A stretch of DNA of 6,050 nt. Origin: Bacillota bacterium (GTDB lineage: Bacteria; Bacillota; Clostridia; Christensenellales; CAG-138). Both the position numbers and the translations under genes were made by a program. How positions within the stretch are numbered: position 1 is the first letter of the stretch; every line of letters begins with the position of its first letter. Shown piece by piece: positions 1 to 4,866 of the stretch. The stretch lies in NCBI GenBank assembly GCA_016288175.1, contig JAEEYN010000158.1:1-6050 (forward strand), read 5' to 3'. The notes beneath the pieces are model-generated. The model worked only from the letters and a program-made list of their open reading frames with translations. It did not search any database and was not told the origin of the DNA.

Positions 1-24
1 CTTAGAATTTGGTTGATCCGGCAT
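1..24 (-). CDS. Possible start of a next minus-strand gene (partial)
   Basis: An ATG at 24-22 on the minus strand opens a frame reading MPDQPNSK up to the window edge. An AGGAG lies at 40-36, 11 nt upstream, the same spacing as for the lysin gene. The frame would start just after the terminator at 42-83 and run in the same direction as the phage genes. Only eight residues are visible, so no function can be given. The alternative is that a plus-strand frame ending in TGA at 40-42 (last residues HSDVCS) is the tail of a convergent gene stopping at the same terminator. Confidence 0.3.
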
Positions 25-41
25 TCAGACGTCTGCTCCTG

Positions 42-83
42 AAAAAAAGCGTTTCCGAAGCTTACCGGAAACGCTTTTCTTTT
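42..83 (-). terminator. Strong, probably bidirectional, intrinsic terminator
   Basis: There is a perfect 13-bp stem: AAAAGCGTTTCCG at 45-57 pairs with CGGAAACGCTTTT at 66-78, with an 8-nt loop. Read on the minus strand, the stem ends in a run of seven T (48-42). Read on the plus strand it is followed by TTTTCTTTT. It therefore terminates the minus-strand virion operon that ends with the 67-residue gene, and could also stop transcription entering from the left edge. A weaker hairpin (ACGGGG at 90-95 with CCCCGT at 106-111) lies between it and the last stop codon. Confidence 0.9.
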
Positions 84-125
84 GCCGGAACGGGGGTTTC
101 GCTCTCCCCGTCCTCCCGGGAAGGT

Positions 126-329
126 TCATTCCCCGCCGTTTCGGCCGGAGAGCGCCGCCTCGAGCGCGGCAAGCCTCGCTTCGTATTCATAGATCTTCGC
201 CGCGAGCAGGGAGAAATTCTGGTTCAGACAATTCTCGTTTGCCTTGATATCCTCCTCATGCCGCTGCGCGTCCTCATCCCTTCCGAGAGGGACGGGCAGG
301 ATGACGTAATAGAGCGCTCGCATGTCCAT
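126..329 (-). CDS. Small coiled-coil phage protein, 67 aa, function unknown
   Basis: This is the last gene of the neck-gene operon. I start it at ATG 329-327 because a GGGGG (343-339) lies about 9 nt upstream, directly after the stop codon of the preceding gene (344-346), leaving a 14-nt gap. A longer frame to 479 would overlap the 470-residue gene by 136 nt and adds only a low-complexity Arg/Ala/Pro-rich shadow. A second ATG at 323-321 could also serve. Residues 1-12 are hydrophobic (MDMRALYYVILP). Residues 30-60 form a helical, heptad-like stretch (NQNFSLLAAKIYEYEARLAALEAAL within it), probably a short coiled coil. Small proteins of this kind, with a conserved-looking 'ANE.LNQNF' core, are familiar at this position in phage genomes of Firmicutes, but I know of no assigned role. 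Confidence 0.7.
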   Translation of the reverse strand: MDMRALYYVILPVPLGRDEDAQRHEEDIKANENCLNQNFSLLAAKIYEYEARLAALEAALSGRNGGE

Positions 330-338
330 CGCCTGCGT

Positions 339-343
339 CCCCC
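339..343 (-). promoter_or_regulatory. Ribosome binding site that sets the start of the 67-aa gene
   Basis: GGGGG (343-339 on the minus strand) follows the TAG of the upstream gene directly and lies 9 nt before ATG 329-327. It supports that start over the longer upstream frame, which has no independent support. Confidence 0.55.
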
Positions 344-1756
344 CTATTCCGTGCGCCGGCGCAGACCGAGCTCGAGCTCGATCCCGCCCTCGAAGGCGAA
401 GTCCCCTCCCCGCTCGTTTGAAAAACGCAGGCAAAGGCAGCGTCCCGCGCCGAACAAGGGCAGCTCGCGGACTTCGCATCCCGTTTTTTTCAGCCGGATG
501 GCGTAACGCGTTCGTTTGCCGTCCAGCTCCGTTTCGACGTTCACGCCGTCGCCGCTGCCCCGGATGAAGAGCATTCGCGGCGCTTTGATCGCGGCCTTGT
601 CCTCAAGATCCGTCCGCGGCGTCCGCCAATGGGCGTTGATAGGGTCGCCGTCATAGCTCCCGCCCTCGCCGAAAACAAAGAGCCGGCGCTTTTTGTTGAC
701 GAACATCAGTCTGTCTTCGATCGCCGCGGCGTCCGAGATCTCGAAGCCGGTGCGGAGCATGTACTTCCTTTCGGCAAGGTCGTAAACGATCATCGCGTCC
801 GCTTCGCCCTGCCTCAGGGTGAAATACAGCTTATCCCTCGCGATCACGGCGCGGCAGGCAGAAACGTCCGCGCTTTCCATGACCGTTTTGATGAGGCGGA
901 TATCCGGATTCGGCCTCGCCGTCACGCCGTTGTAGTAGTAAAGTCCCTCCGCCGTAACGAAATACAGCATGTCGCCGTAGTTGACGACCGCCGTATGCCG
1001 CGTCGAAGGAACGCTCGCGTCGATGTGCTCGATCGTGAAATTCGAGGGGCGGTCGCCGATAAGGCGGTAGAGACTGCGTTTTTTGAAGATCAGAAGCTGG
1101 TTCGAAAGCGCGCGGATCGCAACGATCGGGTCGCCGCCGGCGGGGCCGACCTCCGCGTGGCCGCCTTCAACGGAGGGCGAGGCTTCGACATAGCCCCAAT
1201 CCTCAACGGTGCGGCCGCTGCCCGGAAGCACGGAATAATAGATCCTGTCCGGGTTTTCGGCGTCCCCCGCGGCGAAAAGGCGGCCGCGGTAAACGGTGAG
1301 GAAGGCGACCGGGATATCCGAACAGCCCTCCTCCGTTCCGAAAAGGCTCACCGTCTCGCCGTCGAATTTGATCATCTGATGCTCGCCGTCCGCGATCACG
1401 AGATAATCCGTCATGCCGATTCGGACCGTTGCGGAATCGTACCGCACGCCCTCCGAAACGGAAGCATAGCTGTATTTGAGCTCCCAGCTCCCTTCGATCA
1501 GCGCGTAAAGGCTTCCCCCCGCGATCACGACGGGGATATCCCCCTCCGCCGTTCTCAGGCAGGTCAGAAAGTCGATCTTCGCCGTGCCGGGGATCTGCGC
1601 GGGGCTGAATTTGCGAAAGCCCTTCGCGACCCGCAGCCTTCCGCCCTCGGTATCCATGTTCGCGGCGTCCGGCGAAAAAGCCGGGGAAAGGCGGTTCTCG
1701 TCCCCCGACTGGTTGAGCCCGATAAAATACGGGATCCCATAGGTTTTGATGCTCAT
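344..1756 (-). CDS. P22 gp10-like tail hub / stopper protein, 470 aa
   Basis: This is probably the neck protein that binds below the head-tail adaptor and closes the DNA channel, as gp10 (the hub) does in phage P22. Evidence is the length (470 residues; P22 gp10 is about the same), the position immediately after a gp4-like gene, and an almost all-beta sequence with repeated short strands. Examples are VVIAGGSLYAL (76-86), LVIADGEHQMIKFDG (119-133), LLIFKKRSLYRLIGD (221-235) and MLYFVTAEGLYYYNGV (263-278). These fit blades of a beta-propeller, each asking 'read value / display value'. The last 80 residues (LFIRGSG at 396 onward, to GIELELG) look like a separate C-terminal beta-sandwich. No signal peptide or membrane segment is seen. 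The start ATG 1756-1754 has a GGGAGGA at 1767-1761, and the gap to the previous stop is 12 nt, implying co-translation. The family call comes from architecture and position, not from an alignment. Another beta-propeller virion protein is possible. Confidence 0.7.
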   Translation of the reverse strand: MSIKTYGIPYFIGLNQSGDENRLSPAFSPDAANMDTEGGRLRVAKGFRKFSPAQIPGTAKIDFLTCLRTAEGDIPVVIAGGSLYALIEGSWELKYSYASVSEGVRYDSATVRIGMTDYLVIADGEHQMIKFDGETVSLFGTEEGCSDIPVAFLTVYRGRLFAAGDAENPDRIYYSVLPGSGRTVEDWGYVEASPSVEGGHAEVGPAGGDPIVAIRALSNQLLIFKKRSLYRLIGDRPSNFTIEHIDASVPSTRHTAVVNYGDMLYFVTAEGLYYYNGVTARPNPDIRLIKTVMESADVSACRAVIARDKLYFTLRQGEADAMIVYDLAERKYMLRTGFEISDAAAIEDRLMFVNKKRRLFVFGEGGSYDGDPINAHWRTPRTDLEDKAAIKAPRMLFIRGSGDGVNVETELDGKRTRYAIRLKKTGCEVRELPLFGAGRCLCLRFSNERGGDFAFEGGIELELGLRRRTE

Positions 1757-1768
1757 TCCGTCCTCCCG

Positions 1769-2308
1769 TCAATAACGGTTCTTGATAGCGTAGGAATCCG
1801 AATCCTTCAGATAGCCGCGCAGCTTCTGCTTCGCCGCGTTATACATCGAAAGATAGATGTTCCCGCCGCTCTGGGTCGAAACGTCCCCGCCCATGCGCTC
1901 CCTGCCGACGACATAGGTCACGATCAGCGGATGCAGGCTCTCGGAGAGCTCGCTGACGTCCGTCGCGCTTTCGAGCGTCTTCGGCGAATAGCGGTAGGTC
2001 ACCGCCGCCGAAGAATCATAGGGCAGCAGCATGAGGTTCGGCTTATCCGCCATGCGGAACGGCACCTCCCTGCCGTACTGCAGGACCTTTTCAACGCGCA
2101 CGCACGGACGCGGCAGGGTGTTCAGGTCAAGCACGCCGTTCGCCGGCATCACCATGTCGGTGCGCATCAGCCCGACCGTCCAGGCGAGGTCGTTCTGCGC
2201 GTCGTTCGCATAGCGCGTCAGCCTCTCCCTGTAGATCTTCACCGTCTGCGTGTCGTGATCCCTGTCCAGCTGGGCAAGGGCGGATATGATGATATCGTTC
2301 AAAGTCAT
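1769..2308 (-). CDS. P22 gp4-like head-tail adaptor (connector) protein, 179 aa
   Basis: This is likely the adaptor that assembles as a ring under the portal and receives the tail hub. The sequence begins with a long helix (LNDIIISALAQLDRDHDTQ, then YRERLTRYANDAQNDLA to about residue 42). Short strands follow, with 'VLDLNTLPRPCVRVEKVLQ' (59-77) and 'AAVTYRYSP' (101-109). It ends with a helical segment, LHPLIVTYVVGRERMGGD (125-142) and IYLSMYNAAKQKLRGYLK (151-168). A D/L-rich turn leading into 'LIVTYVVGRE' is typical of tailed-phage connector proteins of this size (P22 gp4 is about 166 residues). The start ATG 2308-2306 is preceded by AAGGAG (2324-2319) and AGAGG (2320-2316). It lies 25 nt after the 87-residue gene and 12 nt before the gp10-like gene, which fits the P22 order gp4-gp10. 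Family assignment is by pattern and context. Confidence 0.7.
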   Translation of the reverse strand: MTLNDIIISALAQLDRDHDTQTVKIYRERLTRYANDAQNDLAWTVGLMRTDMVMPANGVLDLNTLPRPCVRVEKVLQYGREVPFRMADKPNLMLLPYDSSAAVTYRYSPKTLESATDVSELSESLHPLIVTYVVGRERMGGDVSTQSGGNIYLSMYNAAKQKLRGYLKDSDSYAIKNRY

Positions 2309-2333
2309 AGTGTTTCCTCTCCTTAATCAAAAA

Positions 2334-2597
2334 TCAAAGCCTGACGCCGTCGCCCGAAGCGAAGCGGGCGAGCAGGGCGTCCGAACGCCGCTTTTCCGCT
2401 TCACTGCGGCGGATAAGCTCCGCCACGGCGCGGGGGACCTCCACCGGCACGCCCCGGCGGATGCGGTAATTGACCGAATTCAAGCAGCCCTCCCACGGGC
2501 TGTCGTCGATGCTTCCCCCGATCGTAACGGTCTCCGTTTCCCTCTTTTCTGCGTTTGCCGCGGTTTCAGTTACTGCCGCTTCCGTTCGTTTTTCCAT
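2334..2597 (-). CDS. Small head-region phage protein, 87 aa, function unknown
   Basis: The N-terminal third (1-27) is charged, Thr/Glu/Ala-rich and probably disordered. Residues 34-62 hold a compact core, WEGCLNSVNYRIRRGVPVEV followed by PRAVAELIRRSE. The 'Y.I.RGV.VEVP..VAE.L' pattern recurs in small phage proteins encoded between the major capsid gene and the head-tail connector. No enzymatic motif, membrane segment or signal peptide is present. The C-terminus (64-87) is a basic/acidic helix ending in VRL. The start ATG 2597-2595 has GGGAAAAGG just upstream (2606-2598), with GGG 6 nt away. It is the first gene of the four-gene neck operon and is divergent from the transporter gene; 97 nt separate the two start codons. 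I could not find a convincing minus-strand promoter in that gap. Confidence 0.7.
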   Translation of the reverse strand: MEKRTEAAVTETAANAEKRETETVTIGGSIDDSPWEGCLNSVNYRIRRGVPVEVPRAVAELIRRSEAEKRRSDALLARFASGDGVRL

Positions 2598-2633
2598 CCT
2601 TTTCCCTTTCCCGGATCCTTAAAGTTTTTCCGA

Positions 2634-2662
2634 TTGAAAAATCATGTGATTTGTTGTAAGAT
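2634..2662 (+). promoter_or_regulatory. Sigma-A-type promoter of the EamA transporter gene
   Basis: TTGAAA (2634-2639; 5 of 6 to TTGACA) and TAAGAT (2657-2662; 4 of 6 to TATAAT) are separated by exactly 17 bp. The segment is markedly A+T-rich compared with the GC-rich genes on both sides. Transcription would begin near 2669, giving a leader of about 25 nt before ATG 2695. This would allow the transporter to be expressed from the host polymerase independently of the phage late genes. Confidence 0.65.
2639..2652. promoter_or_regulatory. Inverted repeat in the promoter spacer, possible operator
   Basis: AAATCA-TG-TGATTT is a perfect 6-bp inverted repeat with a 2-nt centre, placed between the -35 and -10 boxes. 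A dimeric repressor bound here would block RNA polymerase directly. The stem is too short to be a terminator. It is a reasonable operator candidate, but short A/T-rich inverted repeats also arise by chance. Confidence 0.35.
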
Positions 2663-2694
2663 ATTGCCGAACTTATAAAAAGGAGTGCTTTTTC

Positions 2695-3705
2695 ATGAAG
2701 CGCAGCTATTTCACGGGCGTTGCCTGCGTGGTCCTCGCCTCCGCCTGCTACGGCGTCACTCCGATCCTCTCCAATACCGCCCTGAACGGCGGTCTTCCGG
2801 AGGAGTTCGTCCGCGGGCTCTTCGGTTCGGGCGAGATCGTGAGGATCGCCGCGGCGAATCCCGCCCGCGCCGTCACAAACGAAACGCTCGTCGCCCTCAG
2901 CATGGGCATCGCCTGCGTGCTCTCCCTTTTGAGCGCCCTCATCGGCCGCAGGAAGCTCGGCGTTACCTTCCGTCAGTTCATGAGCCTCTCCGTGCTCGGC
3001 GGCGGAGCACTCGCCGGAACGCTGCTTCTGATCACCTATGCGTATCTTCGCATCCCGCCGGGAATGACGATCGTTATCAACTTCACTTATCCCGTCTTCG
3101 TCATGGTCGCGGGCGTGATGTTCTTCCGCGAAAAGGCCCGCCCCGCCGCTCTCGTTGCCGTCCTGCTCGCGATCGTCGGCATCGGGCTGCTTTCCCTTGC
3201 CGGGACTTCCGGAACGGTCGATGCGCTCGGCATACTGATCGCGCTCGCTTCCGGCATCACTTATGCGATCTATTTCCTCGCGGGGCGCAATTCGAGCTAT
3301 GCTTCGCTCGACACCGCCGTTTCGAATGTCTACATCACCGGCGCAGCATCGGTTCTGGCCCTTGTCGTTGCGCTGCTGACATCCCGCTTCAGCCTCCCGA
3401 CCGACCTGTTCATTTGGGGCGTGCTCTTCCTCGAAGCGCTGCTCGGTTATGTCATCGGTCTGCGGCTGCTGCTCGCGGGCATCCGCATCCTCGGCTCGAC
3501 CGCCGCTTCCGCGATCAATACTCTCGAGCCCGCCTTCGCTTCGATCACGAGCATGCTGATCTTCGGCGAGGCGATGGGCCTTTTCAAGGGCCTCGGCATT
3601 CTCCTCGTTCTTGTCGGTGCGCTGATAAGCATCATCCTTCTGCGCAGTGCCGGCGTCAAGGCCGCGCCGAAAAGTTCCGGCCGCGCAAGTAAAAAAACCA
3701 GATAG
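2695..3705 (+). CDS. EamA-family (DMT superfamily) membrane transporter, 336 aa
   Basis: An integral membrane permease with two EamA repeats and about ten membrane helices, of the drug/metabolite transporter superfamily. The substrate cannot be predicted; family members export amino acids, nucleotides, sugars or other metabolites. Hydrophobic helices begin at residues 8-30 and 63-83. The first repeat closes at PPGMTIVINFTYPVFVMVAG (121-140), with a charged 'FFREKARP' after it. The second closes at INTLEPAFASITSMLIFGEA (274-293), the typical 'LEP.FA....L.GE' signature, followed by a final helix (298-317) and a basic cytoplasmic tail (KAAPKSSGRASKKTR). A loop of roughly 30 polar residues (31-62) lies between helices 1 and 2. 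ATG 2695 has AGGAG at 2681-2685, 9 nt upstream. It is the only plus-strand gene, sits inside a minus-strand virion cluster, and has its own promoter and terminator, suggesting cargo carried by the phage. Confidence 0.9.
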   Translation: MKRSYFTGVACVVLASACYGVTPILSNTALNGGLPEEFVRGLFGSGEIVRIAAANPARAVTNETLVALSMGIACVLSLLSALIGRRKLGVTFRQFMSLSVLGGGALAGTLLLITYAYLRIPPGMTIVINFTYPVFVMVAGVMFFREKARPAALVAVLLAIVGIGLLSLAGTSGTVDALGILIALASGITYAIYFLAGRNSSYASLDTAVSNVYITGAASVLALVVALLTSRFSLPTDLFIWGVLFLEALLGYVIGLRLLLAGIRILGSTAASAINTLEPAFASITSMLIFGEAMGLFKGLGILLVLVGALISIILLRSAGVKAAPKSSGRASKKTR

Positions 3706-3721
3706 GGCATTCGTCCTTCCT

Positions 3722-3757
3722 AAAAGCCCGGCCGGCGGCGGTCAGGCTTTTTTTCTT
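3722..3757 (+). terminator. Intrinsic terminator of the transporter gene, overlapping the lysin 3' end
   Basis: AAAAGCC (3722-3728) pairs with GGCTTTT (3745-3751). An inner stem, GGCCG (3730-3734) with CGGTC (3739-3743), includes one G-T pair, one C/A mismatch separates the two stems, and the loop is GCGG. The T-rich tail TTTTTTTCTTTT follows on the plus strand. It lies 16 nt after the transporter stop codon. The 3' half lies inside the convergent lysin gene: the lysin stop codon is at 3742-3744 and the T tract is read as its Lys-rich tail. On the minus strand only TTTT follows the stem, so termination there should be weaker. Confidence 0.85.
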
Positions 3758-4518
3758 TTCTCCGAGAACCTCGCCGCGGCGTGCGTTTCAACGAATTCAT
3801 GGACACCGCGCATCGTGTTCTCGCCGCATTTGCCGTCCGCCCTGCCGCAGAAATAGCCGAGGGTGTTCAGCGCCTGCTGAAGAAGGCGTATCGCCTCGCC
3901 CTGAAGCATCGGCTCGCGGACGGAGAGTATGACCTGCTCCTCATAACAGCCCTCGTCATAGATGAGCCGCTTTGTAACGAGCCCCCTGTGCGTCCATGGC
4001 CGCTCCGAAAGCTTCGTGACGCATACGCCGCTGGCAAGGCCGCGCGCCTCCACAACAAGCGGTTCGCCGCCGAGGAAGCCGCAGATGAAGCCGGTATGCA
4101 CCGCCCTGCCGTCCTCGTCCTTGAAGAACACGGCCTCTCCGACGGCGAAGGGGCGGCTCATTTTGTCGATCTCGCCCTTTTCGGTGCACCATGCGCTGTA
4201 GCAGTAATTCGGCGTCGCCTCCATGCCCGTGTAGGCCGTCAGCAGGCCCTGGCTGGAGCTCGCGACGGCGCCGCAGCGCACGAAATTCTCTGTCAGATGG
4301 TCGAAGCGCTCCCTTGTCCAGCCGATAAGGCGGTAGAAATCCGTGAATTTCGAATCGAGCATCTCCTCCGTGACCCTGTCCCCCGCCGTTCCGGGGAGGT
4401 ATTCCCAGGGGCTTGTGCCGCATTCCTCAAGATCGAGCGGCAGCTTCGCCCCGAGCGGTATTGTTTCCGGCTTCGCGTGACTGAGGGCGAAGCGGATGAA
4501 ATCGATCGCGTTTTTCAT
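3742..4518 (-). CDS. Endolysin-like protein: NlpC/P60-like domain plus peptidoglycan-binding repeat, 258 aa
   Basis: A likely cell-wall hydrolase for host lysis. Residues 1-190 resemble the NlpC/P60-like lysins of clostridial phages: 'QGLLTAY' at 90-96, 'NYCYSAWCTEKGEIDKM' (104-120), 'VGEAVFF' (126-132), 'HTGFICG' with the expected catalytic His at 141, 'LVVEARG' (154-160), and 'LSERPWTHRGL' (170-180). Residues 195-245 form a PG_binding_1 repeat (LLQQALNTLGYFCGRADGKC and following). In this family a Cys normally precedes the 'xGL' helix; here that site reads SSSQGL (87-92), with Cys82 the nearest cysteine, so either the nucleophile has moved or activity is altered. There is no signal peptide, so a holin elsewhere would be needed. 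ATG 4518-4516 has AAGGA at 4534-4530, a rather long 11-nt spacing. The last residues (EKRKKA) are encoded by the transporter's terminator. Confidence 0.75.
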   Translation of the reverse strand: MKNAIDFIRFALSHAKPETIPLGAKLPLDLEECGTSPWEYLPGTAGDRVTEEMLDSKFTDFYRLIGWTRERFDHLTENFVRCGAVASSSQGLLTAYTGMEATPNYCYSAWCTEKGEIDKMSRPFAVGEAVFFKDEDGRAVHTGFICGFLGGEPLVVEARGLASGVCVTKLSERPWTHRGLVTKRLIYDEGCYEEQVILSVREPMLQGEAIRLLQQALNTLGYFCGRADGKCGENTMRGVHEFVETHAAARFSEKRKKA

Positions 4519-4536
4519 TATCGTTCATTTCCTTTC

Positions 4537-4593
4537 TCATTTTGCGGGCAATAGCTGCCGCAGCCGGCTTTGTTCGATTCGTTGCCGCAGCAT
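4537..4593 (-). CDS. Possible 18-aa leader peptide before the lysin gene
   Basis: The minus-strand ATG 4593-4591 opens MLRQRIEQSRLRQLLPAK and ends in TGA at 4539-4537. An AAGGA (4604-4600) lies 6 nt upstream, better spaced than the lysin's own site. The stop codon falls just upstream of the lysin ribosome site (4534-4530), the arrangement expected for a coupled leader ORF. The peptide is basic and amphipathic, with no known motif. A frame this short can arise by chance, so this stays tentative. Confidence 0.25.
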   Translation of the reverse strand: MLRQRIEQSRLRQLLPAK

Positions 4594-4634
4594 CACTTTT
4601 CCTTAGTTTATCGTCGTGGCATGAATGGAGGTGG

Positions 4635-4647
4635 GCAGCTTCGCTGC
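4635..4647 (-). repeat. Short hairpin GCAGC-loop-GCTGC
   Basis: A perfect 5-bp stem with a 3-nt loop (GAA when read on the minus strand). No T tract follows, so it is not a terminator. It would sit in the untranslated leader of the lysin mRNA. Confidence 0.5.
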
Positions 4648-4672
4648 AAACGCTCCCTTAATTACCTGACGC

Positions 4673-4704
4673 CCGCGGTTCCGCGGCTATCGCGCCGCGG
4701 CGCG
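4673..4704. repeat. Cluster of GC palindromes
   Basis: CCGCGG occurs three times in 28 bp (4673-4678, 4681-4686, 4695-4700). The last copy is the centre of a perfect 14-bp palindrome CGCGCCGCGGCGCG (4691-4704). The first two copies can fold as CCGCG with CGCGG. Such stacked GC inverted repeats in non-coding DNA suggest structured RNA or a protein-binding array, though high base composition raises the chance rate. Confidence 0.6.
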
Positions 4705-4866
4705 CTGACCCGCGCGGCTCGCTTTGCTCGCTTTTCGTTCTCTTAACAGTGTTTACGTCAATACCCGGAGGAGGGGAGAATTTCTCTTCGGCTCCCCCTG
4801 CCTCCGTCCCCTTATTTCGCGCATTCCGCTTCGCGTCAGCCGGCGGGGTCGCGGCTTTATCCTTCG

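Larger units (their letters stand above)
4541..4866. other. Hairpin-rich intergenic region without a convincing gene
   Basis: About 330 bp between the 335-residue gene and the lysin. Apart from the possible leader ORF at its lysin end, I see no coding frame with a ribosome site. A plus-strand frame from 4749 runs through it but is Arg/Pro-rich and continues as antisense through the neighbouring gene. The region holds a GCAGC-TTC-GCTGC hairpin (4635-4647), a cluster of GC palindromes (4673-4704), a GCTCGC pair spaced 9 bp apart (4717-4731), and a GGGGAG...CTCCCC pair (4773-4796). No sigma-A promoter with acceptable boxes was found on the minus strand. It could be an untranslated leader with regulatory structure, a small RNA, or a remnant of a dispersed repeat. 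Confidence 0.6.

Noticed and set aside
629..2326. 565-residue plus-strand open frame
   Set aside because: It runs antisense across the gp4-like and gp10-like genes and even their gap. Its composition is Arg/Val/Asp-rich shadow sequence with no domain, and it has no ribosome site I could find. High-GC codon use keeps antisense frames open.
2598..2694. Minus-strand promoter for the neck operon in the divergent gap
   Set aside because: TATAAG and CATGAT could be -10 boxes, but no acceptable -35 lies 16-18 bp upstream of either. Late phage genes may use another mechanism or readthrough.
2685..3692. 335-residue plus-strand frame parallel to the transporter
   Set aside because: It is shifted by one frame relative to the transporter, Arg/Pro/His-rich, and has no membrane helices. 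The transporter frame has the ribosome site and EamA signatures.
3781..4554. 257-residue plus-strand open frame
   Set aside because: It is the mirror of the lysin gene, starts inside the transporter-lysin convergent junction, and lacks its own ribosome site and recognisable motifs.
4741..4770. Plus-strand promoter starting with TTAACA at 4743
   Set aside because: No -10-like sequence occurs at the right distance.
4561..4844. CAGCCGGC direct repeats at 4561-4568 and 4837-4844 as target duplications of a small transposable element
   Set aside because: The sequences just inside the two copies are not inverted repeats of each other, and an 8-bp GC-rich match is easily due to chance.
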